Below, one piece after another: positions 1 to 7,694 of a DNA stretch of 64,000 nt. The stretch lies in assembly GCF_003386235.1 (NCBI RefSeq), contig NZ_QRDZ01000041.1, positions 23,614 through 87,613 on the forward strand, written 5' to 3'. This DNA is from Cohnella phaseoli. Its GTDB lineage: Bacteria > Bacillota > Bacilli > Paenibacillales > Paenibacillaceae. The notes under the pieces are model-generated. The model worked only from the letters and a program-made list of their open reading frames with translations. It was not told the DNA's origin and did not search any database. Every line of letters starts with the position of its first letter. Position 1 is the first letter of the stretch. The position numbers and the translations under genes were made by a program.

Positions 1-424
1 TGTCGGCGATTTCCTTCTCGCTGTAGTCGTGCAAATATTTCAAAATCAGCGGAATGCGATACAGATCGTCCAGCGACTGCAGCGCTTCGTACACGTCCAC
101 CGATACATCGGGCAGCTTCTGTTCCACGCCGATTTTCTCAAGCTGTTCGCTTAGCGGCACGACCTTTTTCTCCCGTTCCATCACCCTGTAGCACTCGCGG
201 AGCAAAATACAATAGAACCATGGCTTAAACGGCTTGCTCCTGTCGTACTGCCAGATGTTCCGATATATCCGAAGGAACGTTTCCTGCACCGCGTCCTTCG
301 CCCACTCCTCGTGTTTCGTCACAAGCTTGGCGGTGCGCATCGCATAGTCGAAATATTCGTCGTACAGCGACCGAAACGCGCTGCGATCTCCTTGGAGAAT
401 GCGTTCGATCAACCGATTGTCCAC
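1..424 (-). CDS. ECF-type RNA polymerase sigma factor (3' end outside window)
   Basis: Only the first ~141 codons lie in the window; the gene runs off the left edge. The start is a GTG at 422-424 preceded by AGAGGGG. The reading begins VDNRLIERILQGDRSAF, a typical sigma-70 region 2 opening. It continues through a region 2 core (DAVQETFLRIYRNIWQYD, about residues 44-61), and ends in region 4 (YRIPLILKYLHDYSEKEIAD), which contacts the -35 element. It would direct RNA polymerase to a small regulon; an anti-sigma partner, if present, would lie beyond the left edge. Confident as to family; no subgroup assigned. Confidence 0.9.
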   Translation of the reverse strand, partial: MDNRLIERILQGDRSAFRSLYDEYFDYAMRTAKLVTKHEEWAKDAVQETFLRIYRNIWQYDRSKPFKPWFYCILLRECYRVMEREKKVVPLSEQLEKIGVEQKLPDVSVDVYEALQSLDDLYRIPLILKYLHDYSEKEIAD

Positions 425-537
425 TCGAATCCCCTCTTTCCTGCTGTTCTATAAGTATTACCCGGCGAAAAAGCGGAAAGTTTGCTGTCGGATGAAAAAA
501 GATAAAAAACTCGCGCATAAGAGATTGGCGGAACGAC

Positions 538-563
538 AAAAGCCCGCCGGAAACCCGGCGGGC
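538..563 (-). terminator. Rho-independent terminator after the SDR remnant
   Basis: A 9-bp perfect GC-rich stem (gcccgccgg / ccggcgggc) with a 4-nt loop at 542-563 is followed on the minus strand by a short T run (complement of 538-541). It sits 26 bp past the stop of the SDR remnant, so it probably served the intact gene. Confidence 0.75.
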
Positions 564-588
564 GGAAGAAAAACGAAGGTCGCGGCTA

Positions 589-829
589 TTACGTCTCCGT
601 CATCACCCCGCCGTTGACATGAAGCACTTGTCCGGTGACGTAGGAGGAATCGTCGGAGGCTAAATAGACGTACGTCGGAGCCAGCTCGAACGGCTGTCCG
701 GCGCGCTTCATCGGCGTCTCGAGCCCGAACGTCTTCACGTATTCGGCTGAGGAAAGTGATCGGCACCTGCCGGCACTTCGTTTCTTGCCCGTAATACGGA
801 TATCCGGGAACCGTCGAATAACCCTCCAT
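589..829 (-). pseudogene. Internally deleted SDR-family oxidoreductase
   Basis: Both ends of a short-chain dehydrogenase of the YhdF/YgfF-like class survive, but the middle is gone. Reading from ATG 829, about 26 residues match the usual N-terminal extension (MEGYSTVPGYPYYGQ, then ETKCRQVPITF). The frame then changes, and at about 589-750 the C-terminal end appears (AEYVKTFGLETPMKRAGQPF, then LASDDSSYVTGQVLHVNGG and the stop at 589-591). The Rossmann core with the glycine-rich NAD(P) loop, the catalytic Ser-Tyr-Lys and most of the ~290-residue protein are missing. The junction lies near a short TTTCC-type homology, which suggests a deletion between short repeats. A terminator remains downstream. 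It cannot encode an active enzyme. Confidence 0.8.
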
Positions 830-885
830 CTATCGAACTGATAGCAGGGGAGACAGCTTCGAGATTCCCTTGATTTTAATCGGGG

Positions 886-1269
886 TTATCGCAAAATTGC
901 GTACACTTCAATCTCGACAAGGAGCCGAGGGTCGATTAGCGCTTGCACCTCAACCATTGTCGCGGCAGGTTGAACCTCCTTGAAAAACTCGCCGTGCGCC
1001 TTGCCGATTTCTTCCCACTTGGAAATATCCGTGACAAACATTCTCGTCCGGACAACGTCCGACATGCCGGAGCCTAATTCGATGAGAGCCTGTTCTATCG
1101 TTTGCAGGATGAACTTCGTTTGTTCATAAGGATTGCCGACGCCTACTACTTCGCCGTCTTTCATCGCCGTCGTTCCCGCAACCTCGATTCTGTCCCCGAT
1201 CCGTATAGCTCGGCAGTACCCTACAAGCGGCTCCCATGGCGACCCTGTAAATACTCGTTTTCTATTCAT
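886..1269 (-). CDS. RidA family protein (enamine/imine deaminase)
   Basis: 127 residues, the normal length for the RidA/YjgF/UK114 family of small trimeric cytosolic proteins that hydrolyse reactive enamine/imine intermediates, such as those released by PLP-dependent dehydratases. Family signatures are visible: GDRIEVAGTTAM near residue 25, NPYEQTKFILQTIEQAL near 46, and the C-terminal segment DPRLLVEIEVYAI, which carries the arginine that binds the substrate carboxylate in active members. AGAGGAG precedes ATG 1269. It is divergent from yyaC with 144 bp between them. Whether it is a true RidA or another subfamily cannot be told from sequence alone. Confidence 0.88.
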   Translation of the reverse strand: MNRKRVFTGSPWEPLVGYCRAIRIGDRIEVAGTTAMKDGEVVGVGNPYEQTKFILQTIEQALIELGSGMSDVVRTRMFVTDISKWEEIGKAHGEFFKEVQPAATMVEVQALIDPRLLVEIEVYAILR

Positions 1270-1413
1270 TGTTCTCCTCTATGGCTGTCGAACCTCCTCG
1301 CAACTTGCGTCGGAGGCAGGCGAAAATGTGACAGTCTTTTTCCGATACATAATGTATCATTCATTTAGAAATAGCGATTCGAGCTTATCATCCCTGTTTA
1401 ACGAGGTGAAGCA

Positions 1414-1992
1414 ATGTCCATTACATCTATGCCCTGCTATGTCTTCCATAACGATTCGGCTGCTACGATGCGGCTCGCGAACAAGTTCGGCGCGTATTTC
1501 GGAAAGCTTCCGAGGCATAGGCGCATCGTTGTCGTCTGTATCGGCACCGATCGCTGCACGGGAGATTCGCTAGGCCCTCTGACGGGCACCATGCTCGGTA
1601 AGTACCGCTCTTCGGAATTCGATATTTTCGGCACGTTGGAAAATCCCGTTCATGCGATGAATCTCGCGGATACGATGGACAAGCTGCAAATGCTGTTCGA
1701 CGATCCGTTCGTCATCGGCGTCGACGCCTGTCTCGGACAAGCGTCCAGCATTGGCGCCGTAATGGTTGGAGACGGCCCGCTGCGACCGGGTGCAGGCGTC
1801 AATAAACAGCTGCCTCCGGTTGGCGACATTCACGTATCCGGCATCGTGAACATCGGTGGGCTGCTCGGGTATCAAGCCTTGCAGAGCACTCGGCTGCATC
1901 TGGTGATGAGCATGTCCGGCCTGATCTCCCGCAGTCTGCTCATCGGAATTCGCATGTCGGCAAATCGCGCGATTAGACCGGCTGTTCCTTGA
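1414..1992 (+). CDS. yyaC: YyaC-type putative sporulation protease-like protein
   Basis: 192 residues. The core RRIVVVCIGTDRCTGDSLGP (about residues 38-57), followed by PFVIGVDACLG, GDGPLRPGAGVNKQLPPVGD and HVSGIVNIGG, is characteristic of YyaC, a sporulation-associated protein related to the germination protease (GPR) and hydrogenase-maturation-protease fold. The conserved Asp residues and the GTD...GD motif are present. The start at 1414 has GAGGTGA just upstream. It implies an endospore-forming host. Transcription is divergent from RidA, and a palindromic element lies 5 bp past the stop. Confidence 0.9.
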   Translation: MSITSMPCYVFHNDSAATMRLANKFGAYFGKLPRHRRIVVVCIGTDRCTGDSLGPLTGTMLGKYRSSEFDIFGTLENPVHAMNLADTMDKLQMLFDDPFVIGVDACLGQASSIGAVMVGDGPLRPGAGVNKQLPPVGDIHVSGIVNIGGLLGYQALQSTRLHLVMSMSGLISRSLLIGIRMSANRAIRPAVP

Positions 1993-1997
1993 AATCG

Positions 1998-2132
1998 AAG
2001 AGGCTGTTCCGCAAGTGTAGCACAGCTGTACGAATTGTTTATCGAGAATGAGCGTTGTATGCATCTATCTCCCTCCGATGCTTTTTTCGCTTCTTGATAA
2101 TCTTGTACGACGCGCTTACGGAACAGCCTCTT
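1998..2132. repeat. 135-bp imperfect palindrome (MITE-like or bidirectional terminator)
   Basis: The left end (1998-2016) begins AAGAGGCTGTTCCGCAAGTG. The right end, read on the other strand from 2132, begins AAGAGGCTGTTCCGTAAGCG, so the termini differ at only two positions in 20. Complementarity continues inward (gtacgaattgtttatcgag versus the complement of 2085-2110). The element fills the space between the convergent yyaC and TerB-like genes, so it could stop transcription from both sides. Its central part resembles a segment of the inverted-repeat block at 34365-34594. Confidence 0.7.
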
Positions 2133-2139
2133 AACTTGT

Positions 2140-2544
2140 CTATTGATTCAATATGAGCTGCATGCCCTGAGCTCTGAGTCGATCGTACGAAATCGCCCAC
2201 TCTCTGAACTCTTCATACGTCTCTTCCGAGATTCCGAACGCCTCTTTCATGTCCATTACGATCTGTTTTTCCTCGTCGCAATAGTCTCCGTCTGCATAAG
2301 CAAGCAGCAGAATTTCCAGAAAAAAGAGATGCTGAACCTGCCGGTCCGTAATCTCGGACAATACTTCCTTCAGCGCTCTCGTCGGCTTAACGATTCGCAA
2401 ATCCTCGAGCCCCAGCTCGAAGCCTACAGACTGCAAATACCTCTTCTCGTTGCCGCTGACAAAACCGTCCGCATTGGCGACGGCATGAGCCAGCTCCATG
2501 AAAATTTCCCGATGCTCTCTTCCCTGTAAAAAATGCAAAAACAA
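2140..2544 (-). CDS. TerB-like domain protein
   Basis: 134 residues, all alpha-helical in appearance. EHREIFMELAHAVANADGFV near the N-terminus and FFLEILLLAYADGDYCDEEK near residue 75 each carry the acidic ADG(x)2-3 turn found twice in TerB-like (tellurite-resistance B) domains, where it can bind metal. The best start is the TTG at 2544, which has GAGGAG at proper spacing; the next in-frame ATG lies 15 codons further in. Function in this setting is unknown. It is convergent with yyaC and follows the membrane protein gene by 87 bp on the same strand. Confidence 0.6.
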   Translation of the reverse strand: MFLHFLQGREHREIFMELAHAVANADGFVSGNEKRYLQSVGFELGLEDLRIVKPTRALKEVLSEITDRQVQHLFFLEILLLAYADGDYCDEEKQIVMDMKEAFGISEETYEEFREWAISYDRLRAQGMQLILNQ

Positions 2545-2631
2545 CCGCAGTCAGCTCCTCGTATCGCCAGATGTGATCTTGCTTCATCTTGCACCGAAAT
2601 CGGTTGTTTTTCAATAGCGTTGACAAACATT

Positions 2632-4536
2632 TTAAGAAGCTGTCGATATGCGCTCCAGCCTTATAGATTTATTGGACTTGTGCGGATTGTCTCTCAACAT
2701 TCCCCTCAGATAGTTATCCAATTGTCCATAATCCATTTCACGCAGCTTTTCTAGCTCGGCCTGACTGCTTTCTGATTCATTTTTTTCAGTGTCGAGGCAG
2801 GCGATCACGCTTGCAAGCTCCGAATCGTCGATCAGGCGCTTTTTCCACATCGCTTTAACATCCTGCTTGAGCTTCTCCTTACTGCCCCCCCTTGCGATCT
2901 CCCGTTTAATCGTCTTGCCGTCCGGCAGTTGAAGAAAGTAGTAAGCTACAAAGCCCCCATTCATTCGTGACACTGAATACTGGTGCGAATTCTTCTTCAT
3001 ATTCAGATAATTAGCAATCGACACTGTAATTAGAATGACGCTGTTGCCGACTTGAATGAGGTGAATTATTGTCTCGATTGAGAACGGCTCCTGGGGGCCA
3101 AGGGGTAAAGATACATTAAAAAATGAAACCGCTATGCTCCTTACAACATTCTCTAACAATAACCATAAGGTCTGTCCAACGTACTGGAAGTATCCTTCTT
3201 GAAACGACTTCACGAGTACAACTTTTTTATCCGAAAGATCAAATAAGAAATAAATCGCAGCAGAAGTTATCATTGTTTCAACAATACTCATAATTGCCAA
3301 AATAATCCTTTCGGAGCCTGTAAGCGCAGAACTCTTGGGCTTCGGCGAGATAACATCTTGAAGAAAAGCTCGACAAACCCCGATCGTACGCTGAAAAAGC
3401 CGAACGCTTAATAGAATTAACAAAATGAGCAAAACTTCTTCTTTTCGCTCTATATAAGGCAACACGAATAATACGATTACAATAACGTTAAGCAAAAAAA
3501 CAATCGAAACATAAACATTGATCGTGTTGCCGAACTGCAGATACTTGGCTTTGACAACAGGAAGATCCTTAGACGCATCTATTCGTACCATCTTTTTGAT
3601 GAGAGTTAATCTTTCGTGATAAGTTAAACCCTTAAGGTTAACAATTTCTTTGAGTACATCCTGCACCACGCGAAGTGAAAAAGACTTTCCCGTCAGGCTG
3701 CCTTTGAACTGAATGTCATGCTTATTAAAAAATTTCCCCCAGCGATTAACTATCAATCTACGATATTGAATCTCTTTCCCCAGTTGCGCCGCTCGGTACT
3801 CATTTGTTGCCGCAGAAGCGATCATTCCAATAAACAAATAAGTAAAAATCATAAAGGCATGGGCGAGAAACACCCACAGCAGACTTTTCAAAACGATCAG
3901 CAAACCGGTTGAAGCCGACCAGTTGTCATTGTTTTCAAAGCTATAAATGAATAGAAAACAAATCAAAACAAGAGCGGAAACGCCCGCTGCGATGTACCGA
4001 TACTTTCTGCCTACTCGACGGGCATATTGATAAAAGAAACAAAAGGAAATTAGCAGGAAAATGACTATAGGATAGATTTTCTTGGTTGCTGCAAGTTGCG
4101 GGATTCCCATAAAATCCACGTGTGCTCCCAAATATAGAAAAGTCCCGCCCCAAAATAATAAATCCCAGTTAAAAAACAATTTGAGCTTGCGCTGCGTATC
4201 TTCTACGTTAAGCGTTTGAAACAACAGCACATTCAGAAACGTCAACAGCAAATAAAAGTAGGGCACCGACAAGGCTGCAGAAAAAAAGTCCAGCGGGCTT
4301 CTCACTTGATTCAATGAAAGCAAATTTTGCAGATCGCTTGATAATGAACCTCCAAAATCAAGAAAAAACAGATATACAAACACCACAATTAAACCAATCT
4401 GCAAAGCGAGAAGCGCCTTCCAGATACTCCCATACTCCGACATCGACTTCAAATCATCATCTGAACGAGTCCGCTTCCGCATTCCTCTAACCTCTTCATC
4501 CGCAATAGTTCGACGCATTCGGATGTAATTCGACAT
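2632..4536 (-). CDS. Polytopic membrane protein of unknown function
   Basis: 634 residues, not assigned to a family. A basic N-terminus (MRKRTRSDDD) is followed by about ten hydrophobic segments, e.g. LLALQIGLIVVFVYLFF near residue 43, IYPIVIFLLISFCFF near 135 and VSIVFLLNVIVIVLFVLP near 340. A soluble loop of about 85 residues lies between the fifth and sixth (about 245-330). The last ~110 residues are charged and cytosolic-looking, with a possible coiled coil (ESESSQAELEKLREMDYGQL). GGAGGA precedes the ATG. The gene is visibly richer in A/T than its neighbours, which may indicate acquisition. It follows the GH99-like gene by 88 bp; no functional link is evident. Confidence 0.75.
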   Translation of the reverse strand: MSNYIRMRRTIADEEVRGMRKRTRSDDDLKSMSEYGSIWKALLALQIGLIVVFVYLFFLDFGGSLSSDLQNLLSLNQVRSPLDFFSAALSVPYFYLLLTFLNVLLFQTLNVEDTQRKLKLFFNWDLLFWGGTFLYLGAHVDFMGIPQLAATKKIYPIVIFLLISFCFFYQYARRVGRKYRYIAAGVSALVLICFLFIYSFENNDNWSASTGLLIVLKSLLWVFLAHAFMIFTYLFIGMIASAATNEYRAAQLGKEIQYRRLIVNRWGKFFNKHDIQFKGSLTGKSFSLRVVQDVLKEIVNLKGLTYHERLTLIKKMVRIDASKDLPVVKAKYLQFGNTINVYVSIVFLLNVIVIVLFVLPYIERKEEVLLILLILLSVRLFQRTIGVCRAFLQDVISPKPKSSALTGSERIILAIMSIVETMITSAAIYFLFDLSDKKVVLVKSFQEGYFQYVGQTLWLLLENVVRSIAVSFFNVSLPLGPQEPFSIETIIHLIQVGNSVILITVSIANYLNMKKNSHQYSVSRMNGGFVAYYFLQLPDGKTIKREIARGGSKEKLKQDVKAMWKKRLIDDSELASVIACLDTEKNESESSQAELEKLREMDYGQLDNYLRGMLRDNPHKSNKSIRLERISTAS

Positions 4537-4624
4537 TCAATGGGAATTTCCTCCAACAGCGAATGCTATTGCGGCATGAAGAGAGGGATTACCGGTAACA
4601 AATTCATTAAGAAAGAACAGCGGT

Positions 4625-5764
4625 TTATTCCTGTGAGGGCCCAAAGACCATTCTGATCGCCTCCAAATAGCCGAACCCGTGAACCGTGTCCGGCTCCAGG
4701 TAGCTGCCCTCCGTCCATTCGTTCCAGGCGTTGATCGTGACGATGTTCAAGCCGCCGCTTTTCTGTTCCGCCAGCGCTTTGGTCTGTCGGAGCGCCGTTT
4801 CGAATTCCGCGGGCGTATTGCCGCCGACCGTGGCCATGTACTGGTAGCCGATCGGCTCGTACTTGTCCGACTGCACCGTGCGCGGACTCGTGTCCCAGCC
4901 CATCGTGACGTTCGGAAAATAAGGCAGCTGAAACTCGTTCGCCAGATCGGACATTTTGGCGACGGCTTCGTCCCGCCATGCTCCATAGTCCGATTGCGGA
5001 AACTCCGGAAGTCCGACGTGATGAAGCCATACGTAGGAGGTGACCGAATCGAAGCCGAGCAGGTCGAGCAGCTCGTTCGGATTGTCGATGCGCTTCTCCC
5101 CCGGCAAAATCTGCACGCCCCAGACGACCGCGTTCAGATGCAGCTCGCCCAAGCCCGCTTGGCGCACACGTTCGCGGAATTCGCCGAGAATCCGCTTCGT
5201 CTCGTCCAAGCCGCCCAAACCTTCGACAAGGTTCATTAGCTCGTAGATCGAGAAGTACAACCCGCCCCCGACTCTCCAGTAGGACGGATGGCGAAAATAA
5301 CGCTCGATCATATGCTCGGTCGCCGCGACGAACGCCTGCTCAGACACCTTGCCGGAGGCGAGCGTCGCCGGCTGCAGCGCCCGGGTCAGCGGGTGAATGT
5401 CGATCCAGTCGTGATTCGCCCACATGAGCGAAAACTTCAGTCGGTCCGCATTGTTCGCCTGCAGAAATCCTTCCTCCAGCCCCCTATGCAAGTATGGACC
5501 GTCCTCGTACCAATACCAGTCGAAAATAAAGCAATCGATGCCGTGGTCCGCCGCAGCGTCGATTTTGCGCGCCATCGCCTGCGGATCGGATTCGTCCTCG
5601 TAGCCCCAGAGCGGAACCTTAGGCTGCGCATGGCCTGCGAACCGGGGCTCCGCCCGCTTCACCAGCTCCCATTCGGTCCACCCCCGGCCATGCCACTTGT
5701 CGTTGCGCGCATCGGGGTGATAGTTCGGAAAATAATATACGGCCACTTCCGTTTTCGTTTTCAC
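4625..5764 (-). CDS. GH99-like / WbsX-type domain protein
   Basis: 379 residues. VAVYYFPNYHPDARNDKWHG at the N-terminus, GWTEWELVKRAEPRF, HGIDCFIFDWYWYEDGPYL near residue 75 and the C-terminal INAWNEWTEGSYLEPD are hallmarks of the (beta/alpha)8 GH99-like / WbsX family. That family includes endo-alpha-mannanase relatives and proteins attached to rhamnan or O-antigen clusters. There is no signal peptide, so it is probably cytosolic and acts on imported oligosaccharide. The start is GTG 5764, 61 bp after the second permease stop, so it is the last gene of the importer operon. Substrate is not predictable; the neighbouring binding protein and secreted protein are its likely partners. Confidence 0.82.
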   Translation of the reverse strand: MKTKTEVAVYYFPNYHPDARNDKWHGRGWTEWELVKRAEPRFAGHAQPKVPLWGYEDESDPQAMARKIDAAADHGIDCFIFDWYWYEDGPYLHRGLEEGFLQANNADRLKFSLMWANHDWIDIHPLTRALQPATLASGKVSEQAFVAATEHMIERYFRHPSYWRVGGGLYFSIYELMNLVEGLGGLDETKRILGEFRERVRQAGLGELHLNAVVWGVQILPGEKRIDNPNELLDLLGFDSVTSYVWLHHVGLPEFPQSDYGAWRDEAVAKMSDLANEFQLPYFPNVTMGWDTSPRTVQSDKYEPIGYQYMATVGGNTPAEFETALRQTKALAEQKSGGLNIVTINAWNEWTEGSYLEPDTVHGFGYLEAIRMVFGPSQE

Positions 5765-5825
5765 TCGGGATTGATACCCCTTTCTAGATTAACTATTTCT
5801 CGCCCAGCCCTATTGCCTTCCAATC

Positions 5826-6713
5826 CTACTCCTTCACGCTGCCAAGCGTAATCCCCTGAATAAAATGCTTCTGAAGAAACGGATACAGCAGCAGAATCGG
5901 CAGCGCGGCCAGGAAAATCTGCGCCGCCTTCGTCGTCTGATCGGAGATTTGCGACAGCGTCTTCAGTTCCTCGGTCGTCGTCATCAGGCTTGGATCGCGA
6001 TTAATGACGACCGACTGCAAATACGTCTGCAGCGGAAAATGCTCCGGCTTGTTCATATAGATCAAACCGTCGAACCAGGAATTCCAATGGCCGACGCAAA
6101 TGAACAGCAGCAGCGTGGCCAGCGCGGGCTTCGCCAGCGGAACGGCAATCCGCCATAGCACCGACCAATGTCCGGCTCCGTCCACGAAGGCCGCCTCGTA
6201 CAGCTCCTTCGGCTGCGAGCGCATAAAGTTAAGCAGCAGAATGACGTTAAAGACGGGAACGGCTCCCGGCAGAACGAGCGCCCAGATCGAATCGAGCAAG
6301 CCGAGCTGCTTGACGACCATGAACACAGGGATCAGACCGCCGGAGAACAGAATCGTCACGACGAAAAACCAGGCGTATACCGAACGCCACCGGAACTGAC
6401 GCCTTTCCTTGGACAGCGGATAAGCGATGAGCACCGTCAGCGTCATATTGATAAGCGCTCCCAGCGCAACCCTCTCCAGCGATACGAGGAAGCTGTCAAT
6501 GAACTGCGGCTTGTTCAGGGCGTACTTGTACGAGGCCAACGTAAAATCGACGGGCCACAGCTTCACGAAGCCGGCCGTGGCGGCGGAGCTGGCGCTGAAC
6601 GAGACCGCGAGCACGTGGATGAGCGGCAGCAAGCACAGCAGCGCGGCTCCGCCAAGGAAGACGTAGTTCGCCCAATCGAACGCTCGTCTTCCGAATGCGT
6701 TTTTGTAGATCAT
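5826..6713 (-). CDS. Carbohydrate ABC transporter permease (LplC/MalG-type)
   Basis: 295 residues with six predicted membrane segments; the N-terminal one is WANYVFLGGAALLCLLPLIHVLAVSF. The cytoplasmic EAA loop that contacts the ATPase is ELYEAAFVDGAGHWSVLWRI near residue 190. The C-terminus, FLQKHFIQGITLGSVKE, is the usual end of the LplC/YtcP subgroup, which imports complex oligosaccharides. It lies 17 bp downstream of its partner permease. No ATPase is encoded nearby; this class normally shares a genomic MsmX-type ATPase. Confidence 0.92.
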   Translation of the reverse strand: MIYKNAFGRRAFDWANYVFLGGAALLCLLPLIHVLAVSFSASSAATAGFVKLWPVDFTLASYKYALNKPQFIDSFLVSLERVALGALINMTLTVLIAYPLSKERRQFRWRSVYAWFFVVTILFSGGLIPVFMVVKQLGLLDSIWALVLPGAVPVFNVILLLNFMRSQPKELYEAAFVDGAGHWSVLWRIAVPLAKPALATLLLFICVGHWNSWFDGLIYMNKPEHFPLQTYLQSVVINRDPSLMTTTEELKTLSQISDQTTKAAQIFLAALPILLLYPFLQKHFIQGITLGSVKE

Positions 6714-6730
6714 CCGTATCCCTTCTTCGT

Positions 6731-7633
6731 TTAGAAAATTCGGTAGTTCGCCAGCCGGTAGGCAAGCGTGTAGGAAATCGTAATCAGGATCAACGAAATG
6801 ACCGATTTGAACAGACCGACTGCGGTTGCCAGACTGTACTGCGCGTCGACGAGCCCGATTCGATAGACGAGCGTGTCGATAATATCCCCCGTGCTGTACA
6901 CTTGAGGACTGTACAAATTGAACACCTGGTCGAAGCCCGCGTTCAGAACGTTGCCGAGGCTAAGCGTCAGCATCAGCACGATGATCGGCATCATTCCCGG
7001 CAGCGTGACGTGGATCGTCTGCTTGATCCGGCCCGCTCCGTCCATGACCGCGGCTTCGTACAAGGTCGGATTGATCGAGGTGATGGCGGCCAGAAACACG
7101 ATCGTGGAGAAGCCGAACTCCTTCCAGATGTCGGAGACGACCAGCACGTAAGGGAACCATTTCTCATCCCCCAGGAAAAAAACGGGCCCAAGGCCGAAAT
7201 ACCCGAGAAAGGAATTGACGATGCCCGAGGACGGCGACAAAATATCGATCAGCACGCCGCCCAGAATGACCCACGATAGGAAATGGGGCAAATAGACCAT
7301 CGTTTGGACCGAACGCTTAAATGCCGTCCGGCGCACTTCGTTCAGCAGCAGCGCGAAGAGAATCGGCACGACCAGCCCCAGGACGATTTTCATCGTCGCG
7401 ATCCAGACGGTGTTGCGCAGCACCGACCCGAAGTTCGGCAGTTGAAACAAATAGTGGAAATGCTCCAGACCGACCCATTCCGAACGGAAGAAACCCTTGG
7501 TCGGAATAAAATGCTCGAAGGCGATCGCGATGCCCGTCATCGGGTAATAGCAGAACGCAAGCACGAACAGGACGCCGGGCAGCAGCATCAGGTGCAGCGA
7601 AGCTTCGCCGCCTTGCTTTTCGCGGATCTTCAA
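6731..7633 (-). CDS. Carbohydrate ABC transporter permease (LplB-type)
   Basis: 300 residues, six membrane segments, typical of LplB/YtcP permeases. MLLPGVLFVLAFCYYPMTGI is the first membrane segment, the EAA loop is TLYEAAVMDGAGRIKQTIHV, and the C-terminus is SYTLAYRLANYRIF. The start is a TTG at 7633 with GGAGGTAC eight bases upstream. The gene sits between the binding protein and the second permease. A hairpin precedes it (7661-7688), which probably lowers its expression relative to the binding protein. Confidence 0.92.
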   Translation of the reverse strand: MKIREKQGGEASLHLMLLPGVLFVLAFCYYPMTGIAIAFEHFIPTKGFFRSEWVGLEHFHYLFQLPNFGSVLRNTVWIATMKIVLGLVVPILFALLLNEVRRTAFKRSVQTMVYLPHFLSWVILGGVLIDILSPSSGIVNSFLGYFGLGPVFFLGDEKWFPYVLVVSDIWKEFGFSTIVFLAAITSINPTLYEAAVMDGAGRIKQTIHVTLPGMMPIIVLMLTLSLGNVLNAGFDQVFNLYSPQVYSTGDIIDTLVYRIGLVDAQYSLATAVGLFKSVISLILITISYTLAYRLANYRIF

Positions 7634-7660
7634 ATTCCGTACCTCCTATCGTTGCGCGGG

Positions 7661-7688
7661 AAAGAAAAGGAGGGGATCGCCCCCTCCC
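7661..7688 (-). terminator. Intercistronic hairpin, leaky terminator
   Basis: A stem ggagggg (7669-7675) / cccctcc (7681-7687) is followed on the minus strand by a T-rich run (complement of 7662-7668). It lies between the binding-protein stop and the permease start. Such hairpins usually let part of transcription through and protect the upstream mRNA 3' end, giving an excess of binding protein over permease. Confidence 0.6.
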
Positions 7689-7694
7689 TTCGGC

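Noticed and set aside
458..829. A 123-residue gene from ATG 829
   Set aside because: Only the first ~26 residues match the SDR N-terminus; the rest is the SDR C-terminal region read out of frame and then sequence past its stop. Called as a pseudogene instead.
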